A stretch of DNA of 64,000 nucleotides from Tenrec ecaudatus (GCF_050624435.1 NC_134537.1:118719586-118783585), one strand, 5' to 3'. Counted from the stretch's first letter, positions 34,498 through 46,205 are shown. Numbers and translations: made by a program. The notes: generated by a model not told the origin, from the sequence alone.

Positions 34498-35751
34498 CAG
34501 AAGTAAGGTATTTCCCTCTCCTCTGAGCCAAACTGAGACGTCTGTTGATTTGAATCTGGGGAAGCTGGGCAAAAACTTCCAGGACCCCCATCTCAGAAGA
34601 AATTTCTGAACTCTTCAGGACACACTATTCCAAGGGCGGCATGCTGCCAATGACGGAAATGGTGGAGCAATGAGAAAACCAGCTGTGTCCACAGAGGAGA
34701 GCGCCCTCTGACATTGGCAAGGCTCCCTGTCAGAGCAGCCCCTCTTTCTGCCTGGTTGGGTTTCTGCACTATGCATTCTGTATCTTTCTTGACAGTAAAG
34801 AGACCACTAGGTGTGGGTTGGACCATGAATGCTTCCTTTTCCCAACTCCTGCAGCTTGGCATAAGCTGCTCTACAGGCCCTGGCAGCCCTGGCATCTGGC
34901 TTCCTTCTGGGAGGCATCTGCCCTGCTGAAAGAACAGGAGGCTGTGGAAAGAAAGATAGAATACGATCCATAGGGCTCTAATTCTTAGGGAAAAAGCAAC
35001 ATGACCTTGGCCTGGCTGTTTGTTCACAAGAGGCTTAAAGTGACACCCCGTTGCTTTGTACAAGAAGTTTGGATGAATTGTGATGATGCTGTTGAAAGAA
35101 ACCTTCTGAACACCGTGTAAATCCACACCACAAACAAAAGACGCCTTTTATATTCCTTGGATGCCCCCTGCAAAGTGCACTTGATAAATAACGACATGCT
35201 GTTTCCCTTTCTGAAAGATGAAATGACTTTAGTTTTTAATACCATTTCTGAACTTTCCCGTGAGGGTTGATGTGCACTTTTACTAAGTTCACAGCACCAA
35301 CCCCCCTGCCTCAGTTCTTTCCCATATTTCTTCATATTGTTAGAATCTTTCAGAAATGCATTGGCAAGGATTCTTCCCCAAAGGGAATAGAAGAGAATAA
35401 AATATCATGATTTAATCCTTAAAGAGATGAGAAAAACATAGTAAAAATATTCAAATTTAATGGCGACATTTGCTAGTTCATATAGCCTATGTTAGTATGT
35501 AAATCAGGCCTGGGAGTATGCTGTCTTATGTTTACAAAACTAGATTATAAATCTTTCTTTGGTCTTTCTTTTTGTTGTTAGTATGCTCTCAGAAACACTT
35601 GCCATGAAATTTCTGGATTCAGATGTTTCAGTTCTTAAATGCCCTTCTTCCATTTTGCCACTTGGGATTTTTGCCTCCCCAAACCCTCCCCCGCCCCACC
35701 AGCTGTATGAAGAATTTCTAAAATAGTCTTGATACCGAAAGCCATACTCAA
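34498..35751. other. Unassigned stretch
   Basis: The longest frame is 177 codons on the minus strand (34593-35126). It has no recognised domain or splice context and low complexity is absent, so it is left as a conservation-check target rather than a gene. Confidence 0.4.
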
Positions 35752-35932
35752 AGGTGTTGAGTTGACTCCAATTCACAGCCACCATATCGGATAAAGTGTA
35801 GCTGTCCTGCAGTGTTTTCAAGGTCGTAATCTCTAAGGAAGCAGACTGCCACATCTTTCTCCCTTGGAATGACTGTTGGGTTCAATCTGCCAACCTTTCC
35901 ATGACCAGCTGAACACTTGACCACAGCAGATT
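35752..35932 (-). mobile_element. AfroSINE
   Basis: Minus strand: 'tggtcaagtgttcagctggtcatgg', 'aggttggcagattgaaccc', 'gagaaagatgtggcagtctgcttccttagagattacgacc', tail 'ggctgtgaattggagtcaactc'. Long form. Confidence 0.87.
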
Positions 35933-36619
35933 TCTCTGAAACTGGAAATGGGGCTGCTCATTTCTGATAAAGCCAAGATAGAGGAAGGATATAGCATGAT
36001 GGAATCTATGAGAACGTTGTGTATCAGAAGCACATATTGTTTATTGAATGTATGTAGGTTTGATCCTGATGTGGAGAAAGCTTTCTACTGCCTTTATCAC
36101 TACCAATCTTCTGTCAGTGAAGGGTATATTAGCTTTATTATACCAAAAACCTGTGGGAGAAAATTCTGGGACATCTCCCGCTAGTGCCTACACGTTCCAG
36201 AAGCAAGCAGGTGCTCCTAGGGCCCTTAGTAGATTTTGGTTCCTGCTAACATTGGTAGAAAACATATTATTGTTATTTAGGGTACTATTTCATGATTTTA
36301 ACAAGTGATACTTAGTAAATAAGATGGAAGAAAAGCTTCTGTAGATGCTTTCTTTGAATACCTCAAACATTTCTGCACCGTTAGCCAGATCATCTCTTGA
36401 TCTACTTGAAAGTGACTTAGCTTCTAGAAAGAGCTCATTCGACTCTGATGGGAGGACCCAGGAGGAAGGCCCTAGTGGAAGAAGCTGAGGGGAGCCCTAA
36501 GTCTTGTAACCAGATCAAAGACAGCTTTGAACTCAGCAGCCGCCATTATTCCATGGCCACATTTCCCCTGTGTTCGAATGACAGACACTTTCACAAGCAA
36601 GGCCCACTTTCCTGGGTTG
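35933..36619. other. Unassigned stretch
   Basis: Several overlapping 60-86 codon plus frames with no family features. No repeat recognised. Confidence 0.4.
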
Positions 36620-37912
36620 GTGGTGGCAGTGTCAGGTGACTTCCGGTCCGTCCTGACTCAGAGCAACTGCAGGTACAGTGGAAGGAAGCAAGCACCCACC
36701 AGTCTTGCATCCTCCTCACTCTCCCTATGCTGAGCCCATTTTCCAGCCAACGTGTCAGTCCATTTTGTTGAGAGTCGTCCTCATTTTCTCCGCCCCTCTA
36801 TGTTACTAAGCATGATGTCCTCTCCCAGGAACGGATGCCTCCTGAAGACACGTCCAAAGTTCACGAGGTGAATTTTCACCATCCTTGCCTCTTAGGAGCA
36901 TTCTGACTCTACTTCTTACAAGATGGCTCTGTTAGCTCTTTTTGAGCAGCCTATATTATTTAAATTCTTCACCAGCACCAAAATTCAAATTCAATGATCT
37001 TCTTCAGTTTTCCTTATTCAATGGTGAACTCTTACATGCATTTCAGGTGATTGAAAACACCATGATTGTCCTCAAATTAACAACCATGCTTTCCTACATT
37101 TTAAAAATGTCTTGTGCAGCAGATTTACCCAGTGTTGTGTGCTGTTTGATGTCTTAACTACTCCTTCCATGATCCCTGATTGTGGACAAGAAACAGAATC
37201 CTTGACAATTTCAACCTTGGTTTAATCACAAAATTTTCTATTGGTCCCATTAGGTAGATTTTTGTATTCTTTGAGTTCTAAACCGTATTGAAGCCTGCAT
37301 CCTTGCTCTTCATCAGCAAGTTCTTCATGTTCTCCTCCGTTACAGAAAGCAAGGTTGTGTCATTTTCATAGCACAGGTTGTTAATAAACCTTCCTCTGAT
37401 CTTGATGCCACATTCTTCTTCATATAATCCAGGTTCTCTGATTATTTGCACAGCATACAGATTGAATAAGTATGGTGAGAGGATACAACTCTGATGTACA
37501 TCTTTTTAAAAAATTTTAAACCATAACCCAACAAAATGAGCAACTTATAGAACAATATCCTTGATATCACATGCAAGTAAAATTTTGGTGAAGCTCACTC
37601 AACAGTGGTTGTAGCAGTACATTGACAGAGAGTTGCAAGACACTCACTTCAGATTCAGAAGAGGAAGTGAAATAAGGGATTATCACTGTTGATGTCAGAA
37701 GGATCTTGGCTCAAAGCAGAGAATACCAGAAAGATGTTTGCTTGTTTTGTTAACTGTGCAAAGACATTGGGCTCTGTGGATCACAGCAAACTATGGATCA
37801 CCTTGAGAAGAATGGAAATTCCAGACCACTTCACTGTGTGCATGTGGAACCTGTACACTGTTAAAGAGGCAGTTACCCAAGCAAAACAATGGAATACTGC
37901 CTACTTTCTTTT
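36620..37912 (-). mobile_element. RTE1-type LINE with inverted 5' part (twin priming)
   Basis: 36620-37505 is the element in minus orientation, from the 3' end ('gcaggtacagtgg…', degenerate) up to the RT region ('gatgtacatcagagttgtatcc' on the minus strand). 37515-37912 is the next upstream part in plus orientation: 'caatatccttgatatcacatgcaagtaaaattttggtgaag', then RT motif A region 'ENTRKMFACFVNCAKTLGSV', then 'ggaacctgtacactgttaaagaggcagtt'. The two pieces are nearly adjacent in the element (a gap of about 30 nt), as expected for twin priming. The aspartate expected after 'YAKAF' is replaced here, so the copy is dead. Confidence 0.8.
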
Positions 37913-38080
37913 TTCGGGATTGGGTTCAGTAAAGACTTCAACCAGCTATGCAAAACCGCTCATTGATTTCTTAGATGGAAGCAAATCACCTAGTCTTTCT
38001 TTCATGAATTGGCTGGGGGGTTAAAACTGCCCACCTTTTGTTAATGGCCAAGTGCTTATCTGTTGCATTAGGACTCCTTC
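37913..38080 (-). mobile_element. AfroSINE, diverged
   Basis: Minus strand: 'ggagtcctaatgcaacagataagcacttggccattaac', 'aaaggtgggcagttttaac' and 'gaaagaaagactaggtgatttgcttcc'. It abuts the inverted RTE part. Confidence 0.75.
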
Positions 38081-38164
38081 AGGAAGGACCAACAAGTGTC
38101 CAATTCCGTTGTTGATTTCTGCCCGCGCTTTCCCCGTCCTCCCTTCTCCTCTTACCCTCACTCA

Positions 38165-38295
38165 GGGCTAGGTGCCATGGAGCTGGCTTTGGCTCAGCCC
38201 GAGCTATGAACCACAGAATGAAACACTGCCTGGTTCTGTGTCATCGTCCCAATGGTTGTTGGAGCCCATGGTGGTGGCCATTATCAATCCATCTG
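38165..38295 (-). mobile_element. RTE1-type LINE, last 130 bp
   Basis: Plus strand 'gctaggtgccatggagctggctttggctcagcc', 'aatgaaacactgcctggttctgtgtcatcgtccc' is the reversed 3' UTR. Separate from the copy at 36.6-37.9 kb. Confidence 0.75.
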
Positions 38296-39304
38296 GCCCT
38301 AACCCACAGCTATTTTCATTTTCAGCTTGATTCCATTGGGACGCGCACCTTCTGGGGTTTTCTCTCCAGTCAGTTTTTAGAGGTAGCGCTGCTGTCTTTT
38401 TATGTTTCATCAGAGGGTGCTGACAGCCTCTTACGGCATTCTCAATGAAGTTCCCAATCTCGGTGTGCTGCGAAGTTCTTCAGCTGGTTTGCCAGATGGT
38501 CTGACTTCTCTTTCTTTTCCAAATCTCCAAACCATGTCTTATTTACAAGTTCCTTTGTTTAAAGCCAGCATATTGTATTGGAACAAATACTGGTGTAGGA
38601 GACGGGAAAACTAGTTTCTAGCTCAGCTTTGAAAATCCCAGCATGCGTGGCTTTGAAAAGGTCTCTCTCTTTGTGCTGTGGCCTATTTCTAAACGTCGTG
38701 ATTAAGGAATTGCAGATTAGTCCACACAAGCTATTAATTCTGAGTATTACCACTAAGTAGAAGTCAGAATCATAGATCTCAAAATGTATCTCCGACGGGG
38801 AACATTTAATGCCTCTTGGCAAGGAAGTGCGAGCATAAAACGTGCTCTGGTCTGGCTGTTGGTGGCAACAGTTACGGTGGTGATTGCCAGATGAATTCTT
38901 TGTGTGGAGTCTAGATCTCAACTCCTGTCACCCAGATAGGAGAGGGGAACACGCAGGCCATCTCCTGTAGATGTTTGGCTTGTTGTTTCTATCACTTTCA
39001 TATGTATGCTAACCCTGTTCCTGGTGACGCCAAACCAGATATCAAATTCTACGTTTTCCTTGATTTCTGCCTTAAGCTTCCTTGCCCAAACAAAGAAGCC
39101 AGAAGGAGATTTGAGAGAGTAATAAGGATTGATTACATTGCAGAAATGCAAACAACTTCCAAGGAAATAGCAAGCGCCTCAATTCTGAAATGTCCTTCTT
39201 CACCTTTTCACCTCTTGGGACCTTTTCCCTACAGGCTGTGTGCTCTATGGCTCTGAGAAGGAAGTTGATTTAAAGGCTCATATTTTTAATGTAATGAATT
39301 AATT
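38296..39304. other. Unassigned, possibly decayed RTE at its start
   Basis: 38296-38590 keeps the spacing and scattered words of RTE 3' sequence ('catcagagggtgctgacagcc…', 'ttcttcagctgg') but too weakly to call. A 120-codon minus frame (38559-38921) has no family signature. Confidence 0.35.
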
Positions 39305-40335
39305 TTATTTACTCCCCACTCTTATTTGTGGAGTTTAAAACATAGGAAAAAACATATACTGTCTGTACATAGTGCATAGCCCAGCTCATCAGAGCTGTGG
39401 CACCTGGGTAACTCCCCACGTGTAGGGCTCTCTGCCTCTCCCCTACCTTCCCTCCTTCCTCCCATGCCTTTCTCCTTCCCCACTTTCTCAGCCCTGGCCT
39501 CAACGTTTTTCAACATGAGTCTTCAATGTTGTTTCCTTTTGTGTATGAACCATTTTATGTTCCTTTATAACAATGGTGTCCCTAAACATGTATCTTTATG
39601 AGACTAACTTTGCTGAGCATAATGCCTTCAAATATTGTCCATGCCATGAGCTGTTTGACATTCTCATCATTGAAAAAAAAGATCTATAATATTCCATGTG
39701 TGAAAGTACTAGAGTTTATTTATCCATTCCTCTACCGATATGGTTTTGGGTTGCTTCTATCTTTTTGCTATTAAAGAAATGGCTGGGATAAACATGAGTG
39801 TGGATTTACACGTTCATGTTTTGTTCTTTATTTCTTTGGGGTATATTGAAATAGCAATAGAGAGATTGCAAGGTCACATGCTATTTCTGTTGCTGAAGGA
39901 CATGCCATAGTATTTTCCAAAGTGGTGTTACAACTCTGCAATCCCCCAGCAATGCATGTGTTCCAATCCCGCCACGCCCTCTCCAGCACTTGGTATTTTC
40001 TGTGTGTTTTCTTAAATTGCTAAAAATGTCAGTGTGAGGTGGTAGCTTATCATTGTGTTAATTTATATTTCTCCTGTAGATGAAGCTTGCAAGCGTTTAT
40101 ATTAATGTTGACTGCCTGGATGTCAGCTTTAGTAAGTGGTCAAGTTATGTCTTCTGCCAATTAAAAAAAATATTTTTTTCTTATTAAAGTGTAGCAATTT
40201 TCTATATATTTTTAAAATTAACCCTTTTATGATATATCATTGAAAAAATATATATATTTTTCCAATCTGTGGGTTCTCTTTTTGCTCTTTGGAGGAAGCC
40301 TTTTGTTTGTTTTGCTTTTTATCATCACATGTCAC

Positions 40336-40425
40336 TTTCACTATTTCCATGCAATTCCTATGGAGTAGTTCTACTCTGCACACGTGGTCACCATGAGTTA
40401 CAATCGACTAGATGGCAAATATCAG
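40336..40425 (+). mobile_element. AfroSINE 3' half
   Basis: 'cctatggagtagttctactctgcacacgtggtcaccatgagttacaatcgactagatggcaa'. Inserted in the old L1. Confidence 0.82.
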
Positions 40426-40689
40426 CTACCACCACTCACAGCTCCAAACAGTACTGATTCCACCGACCTGAAAACACTCTTCCCGCTTAGGTATCCCAAT
40501 GGCAATGTTGAAGGGATATTAGTATTCATGCTCCACCCCAAGGTAACTAGACCATTTTAAACCAATGAGAAATTTAGAAAAGCATTCAGAACTGAAATAC
40601 AAACGGCATTGTTGGTAGGTGCCCATGAACCAATCACTGACTCGTTGTTACCCAAGTATTTAGAAGTAGTCCACAGGACTTTTTTTTAG
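40426..40689. other. Unassigned insert in the old L1
   Basis: About 260 bp between the SINE piece and an L1 3' UTR fragment. No match recognised. Confidence 0.4.
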
Positions 40690-40955
40690 TCGGCATTCTT
40701 TTTTTTAAAACCATTTTCTTGTGAGCTAACACAGGTATCATATCATTCTATAGTTGCATTATGTCAAGCAGAATTGTACAGTTGTTACCACAATCAATAT
40801 CAAGATAGTCTCTTCCTTCTTAAATGCCTGGATATCAGCTCCCTTTACCCCTCTCTGCGACTGTACCCCCCAGTAAATCCTATTCTACTTGGTGTCTCTA
40901 TAGATGAATCATTCATGGGTTTCATATATGGAAAAACCATAAATGTTATAGTTTA
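40690..40955 (-). mobile_element. Ancient L1 (L1M-like) 3' UTR fragment
   Basis: Plus strand 'gaattgtacagttgttaccacaatcaatatcaagatag' and 'cctattctacttggtgtctctatagatgaatcattcatgggtttcatatatgg' follow the well-known reversed 3' UTR of old L1M elements. Confidence 0.6.
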
Positions 40956-41594
40956 TTTAGAAGGACGCAGTCATCTATTTTTTCTTCTGCAGTGTGGGTG
41001 TTTTACATTGTGTTTGGTATTGTCTTTATGCCTTTTATTAGGACCTATTTTTTCACTGATGATTGTTATAATCCTGAGCTTTATATTTAGGTGTTTAACC
41101 TATCTTGAATTTTGAGTCCTGTTTCTTTCTTTTGCAGGTAGGTGGAGATATAATTTTTCTAGCATTATTTATAGAAAACACTATCTTCTCTGAATTTACT
41201 GTGTTTTAGGCCTCTATAAAAAATCAAGTGTCTTCAGGTGCTTGCTTATATTTCTGGATTCTTTGTTCTAATCCATTTACTATATCTCTATCATTGTATC
41301 ATTTCTAAGCTATTTATTGATTATATGGCTATATAATAATTTTGAAATCAGACAAGGAAAGACCACCTAGTTTTAATAAGTATTTTGTTTATCGTGGGTT
41401 TCTTTCCTTTCCATATGAAGTTGGTGCTTAGTTTTTTACTTCTTTAAAAAATTGTTCTGGGTTGTGGATCAGAATGGCATTGAATTGATTTCATACTTTT
41501 GGTAATATTGACATTTTCACTATAGTAAGCCTTCCTATCCAAAGTATACCTTAAGTACTTGGGACATAATTTCAAGAGAAACTAGTCCCTGGTA

Positions 41595-41602
41595 AAATAG
41601 AC
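41595..41602 (+). repeat. Left target-site duplication of SPIN
   Basis: 'aaatagac', matching 'aaatagag' at 41940-41947 in seven of eight positions. hAT elements make 8-bp duplications. Confidence 0.9.
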
Positions 41603-41939
41603 CAGTGGTTCTCAACCTGTGGGTCATGACCCCTTTGGGGGTTCAAATGACCCTTTCACAGGGGTCACCTAAGACCACCAGAAAACACATACCATAAATA
41701 TTTCACAATATATAATTTCACATTACTTGTGATTAAACACTATTCTTTAATTATGTTTAATTTGTTCAATTTGTAACAATGAAAATATATCCTGCTTATC
41801 AGATATTTACATTATGATTCATAACAGTAGCCAAATGACAGTGATGAAGTAGCAACAAAAATAATTTTATGGTTGGGGGGTCCACAACATGAGGAACTGT
41901 ATGAAAGGGTCACAGTATTAGGAAGGTTGAGAACCACTG
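41603..41939 (+). mobile_element. SPIN-type non-autonomous hAT transposon
   Basis: 337 bp with terminal inverted repeats 'cagtggttctcaacct' (41603-41618) and its complement 'aggttgagaaccactg' (41924-41939). The left end continues 'gtgggtcatgacccctttgggggttcaaatgaccctttcacaggggtcacc'. The right end has 'gcaacaaaaataattttatggttgggggg…acatgaggaactgtat.aaagggtcac'. Known: this is the signature of SPIN, spread by horizontal transfer among distant tetrapods including tenrec. There is no transposase frame; it would have been moved in trans. Confidence 0.93.
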
Positions 41940-41947
41940 AAATAGAG
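41940..41947 (+). repeat. Right target-site duplication of SPIN
   Basis: 'aaatagag'. The original RTE sequence at this point would be close to 'ggtaaaatagagggtcag'. Confidence 0.9.
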
Positions 41948-42285
41948 GGTCAGTGGCAAAGAGGAAGACCCTTGACAAGATGGATTGACACAGTGATTGT
42001 AATGATGGACTTGAATCTACCGATAATTGTGAGAATAGCAAAGGACAGAGCAGTGTTTAATTCTCTGTGCATGGCTCGCAGTGAGTCAGATAAACTCAGC
42101 AGCTCCTAACAGCAATCCATGAGCACGGGGCAGCCTTTGATTTATATAAATCTCTTTGTTTTCGTGTAGAAGTGTTTAATAGTTTGCATAAGGCTTTTGT
42201 TTTTCTGGTTTGTTTATTCCTATATATTTTGTATTTTAGGCGGTTATTATAAATGGTATTGTTCTCCTAATTTCATTTTTGTGCT

Positions 42286-43612
42286 CTCTTGTTGCCATTG
42301 GCTTGACTCTGAACCATGGTGGCTCTATGTACAACCAAACGAAGCATTGCTACATCATGTTCTAGCCTCAAAATTATTCCTATGCTTGAGCCCATGGTTG
42401 CAGCCACTGGGTCAATCCTTCTGGCATACTTCTTCTTTTGTGATGCCCCTCAACTTTACCACGCAGGATAACTTTCTCCAGCGACTGATCTCTTCTGACA
42501 ACATGTCTAAAGTATGTAAAAGAAGTCTCACCACCTTTGCCTCTAAGGAGCACTCTGGCACTACTACTTCCAAGACTGCCTTTTTGGCAGTCCATAGTAC
42601 GTTCAATATTCTTCAGAATCACAATTAAAATGCATCAATTCTTCTTCAGCCTTCCTTAATCAATGTCCAACTTTTACATGTATATGAGGCAGCTGAAAAT
42701 ACCATGTCTTGTGTCAAACACACCTTGGTCCTCAAAGTAACATCCCTGCTTTTCAATACTTTAAAGGAGCCTTATACAGTGGTTTTACTTAATGCAATGT
42801 CTCTTTTGAGCTCTTGGCTTCTGTTTCCAAAAACATTGATTGTGGAGCCAAGCAAGACCAAATTCTTGATAACTTTAACTTTTTCATCACATACCATGCT
42901 TTTATCTATGGGTCCAGTTGTGAGAATTTTGGTCTTCTTTGCAGTGAGTTGTAATTCATTCTGAAGGCTGAAATCCTTCATGTTCATCAGCAAGTGTTTC
43001 CAGTCCCCCTGGCTTTCAGCAGGGAAGGTTGTGTCCTCTGCAGGTCTCGGGTTAATAAAGCTTCCTCCCTTCCTGATGCGGAATTCTTATCCAGCTTTCT
43101 CTTATTATTGCAGAGCATACAGACTGAACAAATATGCTGAGAAGACACAACCCTGGCACACACATTTCCTGATTTTTAACCATGTAGTATTTTCTTGTTG
43201 TGGTCACACAGTTGACTCTTGATTACAGTTGTGTTCCTCAGGAGCACAATGAAATGTTCTGGACTTTCCATTCTTCCCAAGGTTATCCAGAATGTGCTAT
43301 TGTCCACACAGGTGAATGCCTTGGCATAGTTAATAAAATACAAGTAGAACATGTTTCTAGTGTTCTCTGCTTTGAGCCCAAATCTATCTGATATTCCATG
43401 GTATGTATATCCAATGATATCCCGTGTTCCACATCCTCTTCTGAATGTCCTAAACAACTTCCTGTCAGCAGATGGTTGGACCTTTTGTTGAATGATCTTC
43501 AGCAAAATTTTATTTGCATGAGATATCAAGGATATTGTAATATAATATGAGTATTCTGTTAGATACAAAATATGGATCTCTTTCTGTCTGTTGGCCAAAT
43601 AGCTGTCTTTAT
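42286..43612 (-). mobile_element. RTE1-type LINE, 3' 1.3 kb (broken)
   Basis: Inserted in the old L1. On the minus strand the RT region (43176-43598) reads SLISHANKILLKIIQQ and, at motif A, NYAKAFTCVDNSTFW, where the family has aspartate after YAKAF; the catalytic residue is lost. Downstream frames read KKTKILTTGPIDKSM (42772-42993) and PECSLEAKVVRLLLHTL (42412-42606), typical of the RTE C-terminal region. The 3' end is at 'gcttgactctgaaccatggtggctctatg' on the plus strand. Frameshifts separate the blocks. Confidence 0.9.
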
Positions 43613-44200
43613 TATTTCTTATCTTAGTGTTGAAAGTATATTTTGCTGGTCTTGTCCTGACTGTTGTGGGTGTTGTGTTAAGATGTTTATTCTAATTCTG
43701 TCTTCCTTTTTTAGCTGTGCACTTATTGCTATAAATTGCCCTCTGACTTCCACGTAATTGTTTTTACGGATTCATTGTCCTATTATTGATTTCTAATCTT
43801 ATAGCATTGTAAACTTAAAAGATAGTTTGTAGCATCTCAGTGTTTTAAAATTTATTGATGTTTCCTTTATGGCCTGACATGTGATCTATTCTAGAGTACG
43901 TTTCATGTATATTTTGTGCTTGTTGGGTGAAGTGGTCTGTACATGTATAAGAGATCAAATTGATTATAGTCTGTATTTCTTCTATATCTTTGTTAATTTC
44001 CTTTCTAGTTGAGCTGTTTTTGCTCATTGGTGATATATTAAAGTCTCCTAGTATTATTGTATATTCTATTTATCTATTCAACTCTATAAGTGTTTAACTC
44101 ATGGTGAGGGTCTTTCATTGGGTGCATAGATATTTATTATGCTCATGTCTTGTTCAATTATGGGTTATTTTTTCAATAATGAAGTTCATAAAATGATTTT

Positions 44201-44864
44201 AAATCTTTTAAAATATGATTTAAGAATTACTTGTTTTAGAATTAACTTTATTCATCATCAATTCATAAGCATTTTTGGTTTAGTTTCTGTAGGAGAAATT
44301 ATTAAAGGAATTTAATATTGCTCCCTTCATACTCCAAACACATAAACACATAAAGGGCATTTCCTAAATAATGGGAGTCAAATGTGTTTGTATGTGTCTA
44401 TTTAGTGTTTTAAAGTTAGGCATTTGGTCATTTATGTCTATTTGGAGATCTGTTCTCTGTATGCTGGATACTGCTGTCAGTGTTGTAACTCTTCTGGGTA
44501 GGATGAATAGCTCTTCAACTAAGTAGAAAAGTCAACATACACATATGCGCGTGCACGTGCACACACACACAATCCTATAGTTTATAAGACTACTTCTAAG
44601 ATTTGAAAACTTTTCTCTGGTCTTTATTAAAACATTATTGAACCTTAGAGAAAAGGAGCCCAGGTTGGCACCCCCAAACACAGGGAGTGGGGTACACTTT
44701 GCCAGGGAGACATTCCATCGAAAGATATTGTCACTTGGAATATTGATTACCAATATGCAACTTAGGTAATCTTTCCAATGCAGACTAGTTAATGAAAAGC
44801 AATAAGACCCCAGAGGTCAGTATAGCTGTAGATAATATAGATACAGATGATCTATATTGTCAGA
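44201..44864. other. Unassigned, with alternating CA/CG tract
   Basis: Likely a continuation of old L1 or unique sequence. 44535-44572 is a purine-pyrimidine alternating run ('acacatatgcgcgtgcacgtgcacacacacac'), which could adopt left-handed DNA. Confidence 0.45.
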
Positions 44865-45065
44865 GGGACTAGTCTCTGGAGATGGCATTATGCTGGGTAA
44901 AATGTCAGTGGAGAAGAAGACCCTCAATGAGGTGGGCTGAAATTGTGGCTGCCACAATAGACTCAAACATACAATTGTGAGGATGGTGTGTGACTGGACA
45001 ATATTTCATTCCATGAAACATAGGGTATTATAGAATGAAATACATAGGAACCAGAGCCTAGTTGA
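44865..45065 (+). mobile_element. RTE1-type LINE, last 200 bp
   Basis: 'gggactagtctctggagatggcattatgctgggtaaaatgtcagtggagaagaagaccctcaatgaggtgggctgaaattgtggctgccacaatagactcaaac'. This is the C-terminal coding end and 3' UTR. Confidence 0.88.
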
Positions 45066-45107
45066 TGGAATTCAATAGCATCAACAGATCTAAATCTACA
45101 TATACCC

Positions 45108-45185
45108 TTGAGTGGTGCAGGGAATCAAAGTACTCAACTACTAAATGAAAGGTTGTCTGTTTAGATCACTGATTGGCACCTTGAT
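45108..45185 (+). mobile_element. AfroSINE head fragment
   Basis: 'acccttgagtggtgcagggaatcaaagtactcaactactaaatgaaaggttgtctgtttagatc' keeps the tRNA-like promoter part only. Confidence 0.65.
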
Positions 45186-45769
45186 ACAGTTAATTCTTTT
45201 TGAAATTGTGAATTTACCTATGTGTTAAAAATTTTTGTAAACCCCCAAGTAAATTCATGAGGTATTTTTAGGTTGATTTTTAGACATGTGAAGAATGGTG
45301 AACATTTTGAGTCATATTCCCAGATGAGGCCTGACTTTCTGTTCCCGTTTTCAAGCTATAAACAAATGCCTTTTATTGATTTCAGTGTCACTGTCATATT
45401 TTTTCATTCTTATATTTTTGCTCATGGTTTTCATGGTTATTATGATCCCAGAGCTAGTGTTGAGGTGCTGTCTAGTAATCTTAAGGGAAAGAATACTTTG
45501 ATCTCTCTTGCAGGGAAAATATGTATGTGAGATAAAATTTGTTCAAGCACAGTTATGATGTTGTCAATTGTGAGCTTCAATGTAATGAATCAACAGTAGA
45601 TGGGAAGGGGCTAGGAAAGGTTGATGGAAAATTCTCATTTGCTATGTACTTCTTGAAGCCCTCTTGTATGAACTGTCTTTTATTAGAAACACATAGAAAT
45701 GCAGTTTAGTAGAGAGTGGCTTAAAAAATGTTACAAGCTGAACACACAGGAAGTTGTTTTAATGTTATC
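45186..45769. other. Unassigned stretch
   Basis: An 85-codon frame (45273-45530) without recognised features. 45360-45490 has L1 ORF2-like words in reverse ('gcttttattgatttcagtgtc') but not enough to call. Confidence 0.35.
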
Positions 45770-46205
45770 GCTTTTAAGTGCCTTGGAGTACATTCTGACT
45801 CATAGTGACCTTAGTTACAGTGGATTGAAATACTCCACAATTCTATGCCTTCCTCACAATAATTTCTGTGTTTGAGACTATTGTGGTAGCCACTGTATTA
45901 AACCATCTTGCTGAGGGTCTTCCTTGATTTCACTTGCCCTCTACTTTACCCATCTTGGTGTCCATCTCCAGGAACTGATCATAATAGCATGTCCAAAGTA
46001 TGTGAGAAGTCTTGCCTTCCTCCCTCATAAGGGACATTCTGACTACGTTTTACAAAATAGAATTGGTCATTCTTTTGGCATTCCATGGTACATCCAATAT
46101 TTTCACCGACACTATAACTCAACTATGTCAATTCTTTTATGTTTTCCCTTTTCATTGTCTAGCTTTCAGGTGCATGTGCAACAATTGAAAATACCAAGAT
46201 TTGAG
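45770..46205 (-). mobile_element. RTE1-type LINE, 3' end
   Basis: Plus strand 'aagtgccttggagtacattctgactcatagtgacc', 'gtagccactgtattaaaccatcttgctgagggtcttcc', 'ccaggaactgatcataatagcatgtccaaagtatgtgag'. It is interrupted at 46205 by an LTR-like element. Confidence 0.87.

Larger units (their letters stand above)
41549..42112 (+). mobile_element. RTE1-type LINE 3' end, split by SPIN
   Basis: Left part 'gggacataatttcaagagaaactagtccctggtaaaatagac', right part 'aaatagagggtcagtggcaaagaggaagacccttgacaagatggattgacacagtgattgtaatgatgg', ending 'gcatggctcgcagtgagtcagataaactcagcagctcctaacagc'. Removing SPIN and one target copy restores the expected continuous 3' coding end. It is itself inserted in the old L1. 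Confidence 0.9.
39305..44200 (-). mobile_element. Old L1, ORF2 region, split by later insertions
   Basis: Four blocks read in order as reversed ORF2. 39305-40335: C-terminus, e.g. 'gatctataatattccatgtgtgaaag…tttatccattcctctaccg' and 'ggatgtcagctttagtaagtgg'. 40956-41548: 'ggtgtttaacctatcttgaattttgag', 'gaaatcagacaaggaaagaccacc'. 42113-42285. 43613-44200: 'gctgtgcacttattgctataaattgccctctgac', 'gtctcctagtattattgtatattc'. The core RT segment is missing between the last two blocks. All frames are broken. Confidence 0.8.

Noticed and set aside
34593-35126. 177-codon minus frame
   Set aside because: No recognisable family, no splice context, and a similar length is expected by chance in 64 kb. Kept only as a target for a conservation check.
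42197-42628. 143-codon plus frame
   Set aside because: Antisense shadow of an RTE fragment.
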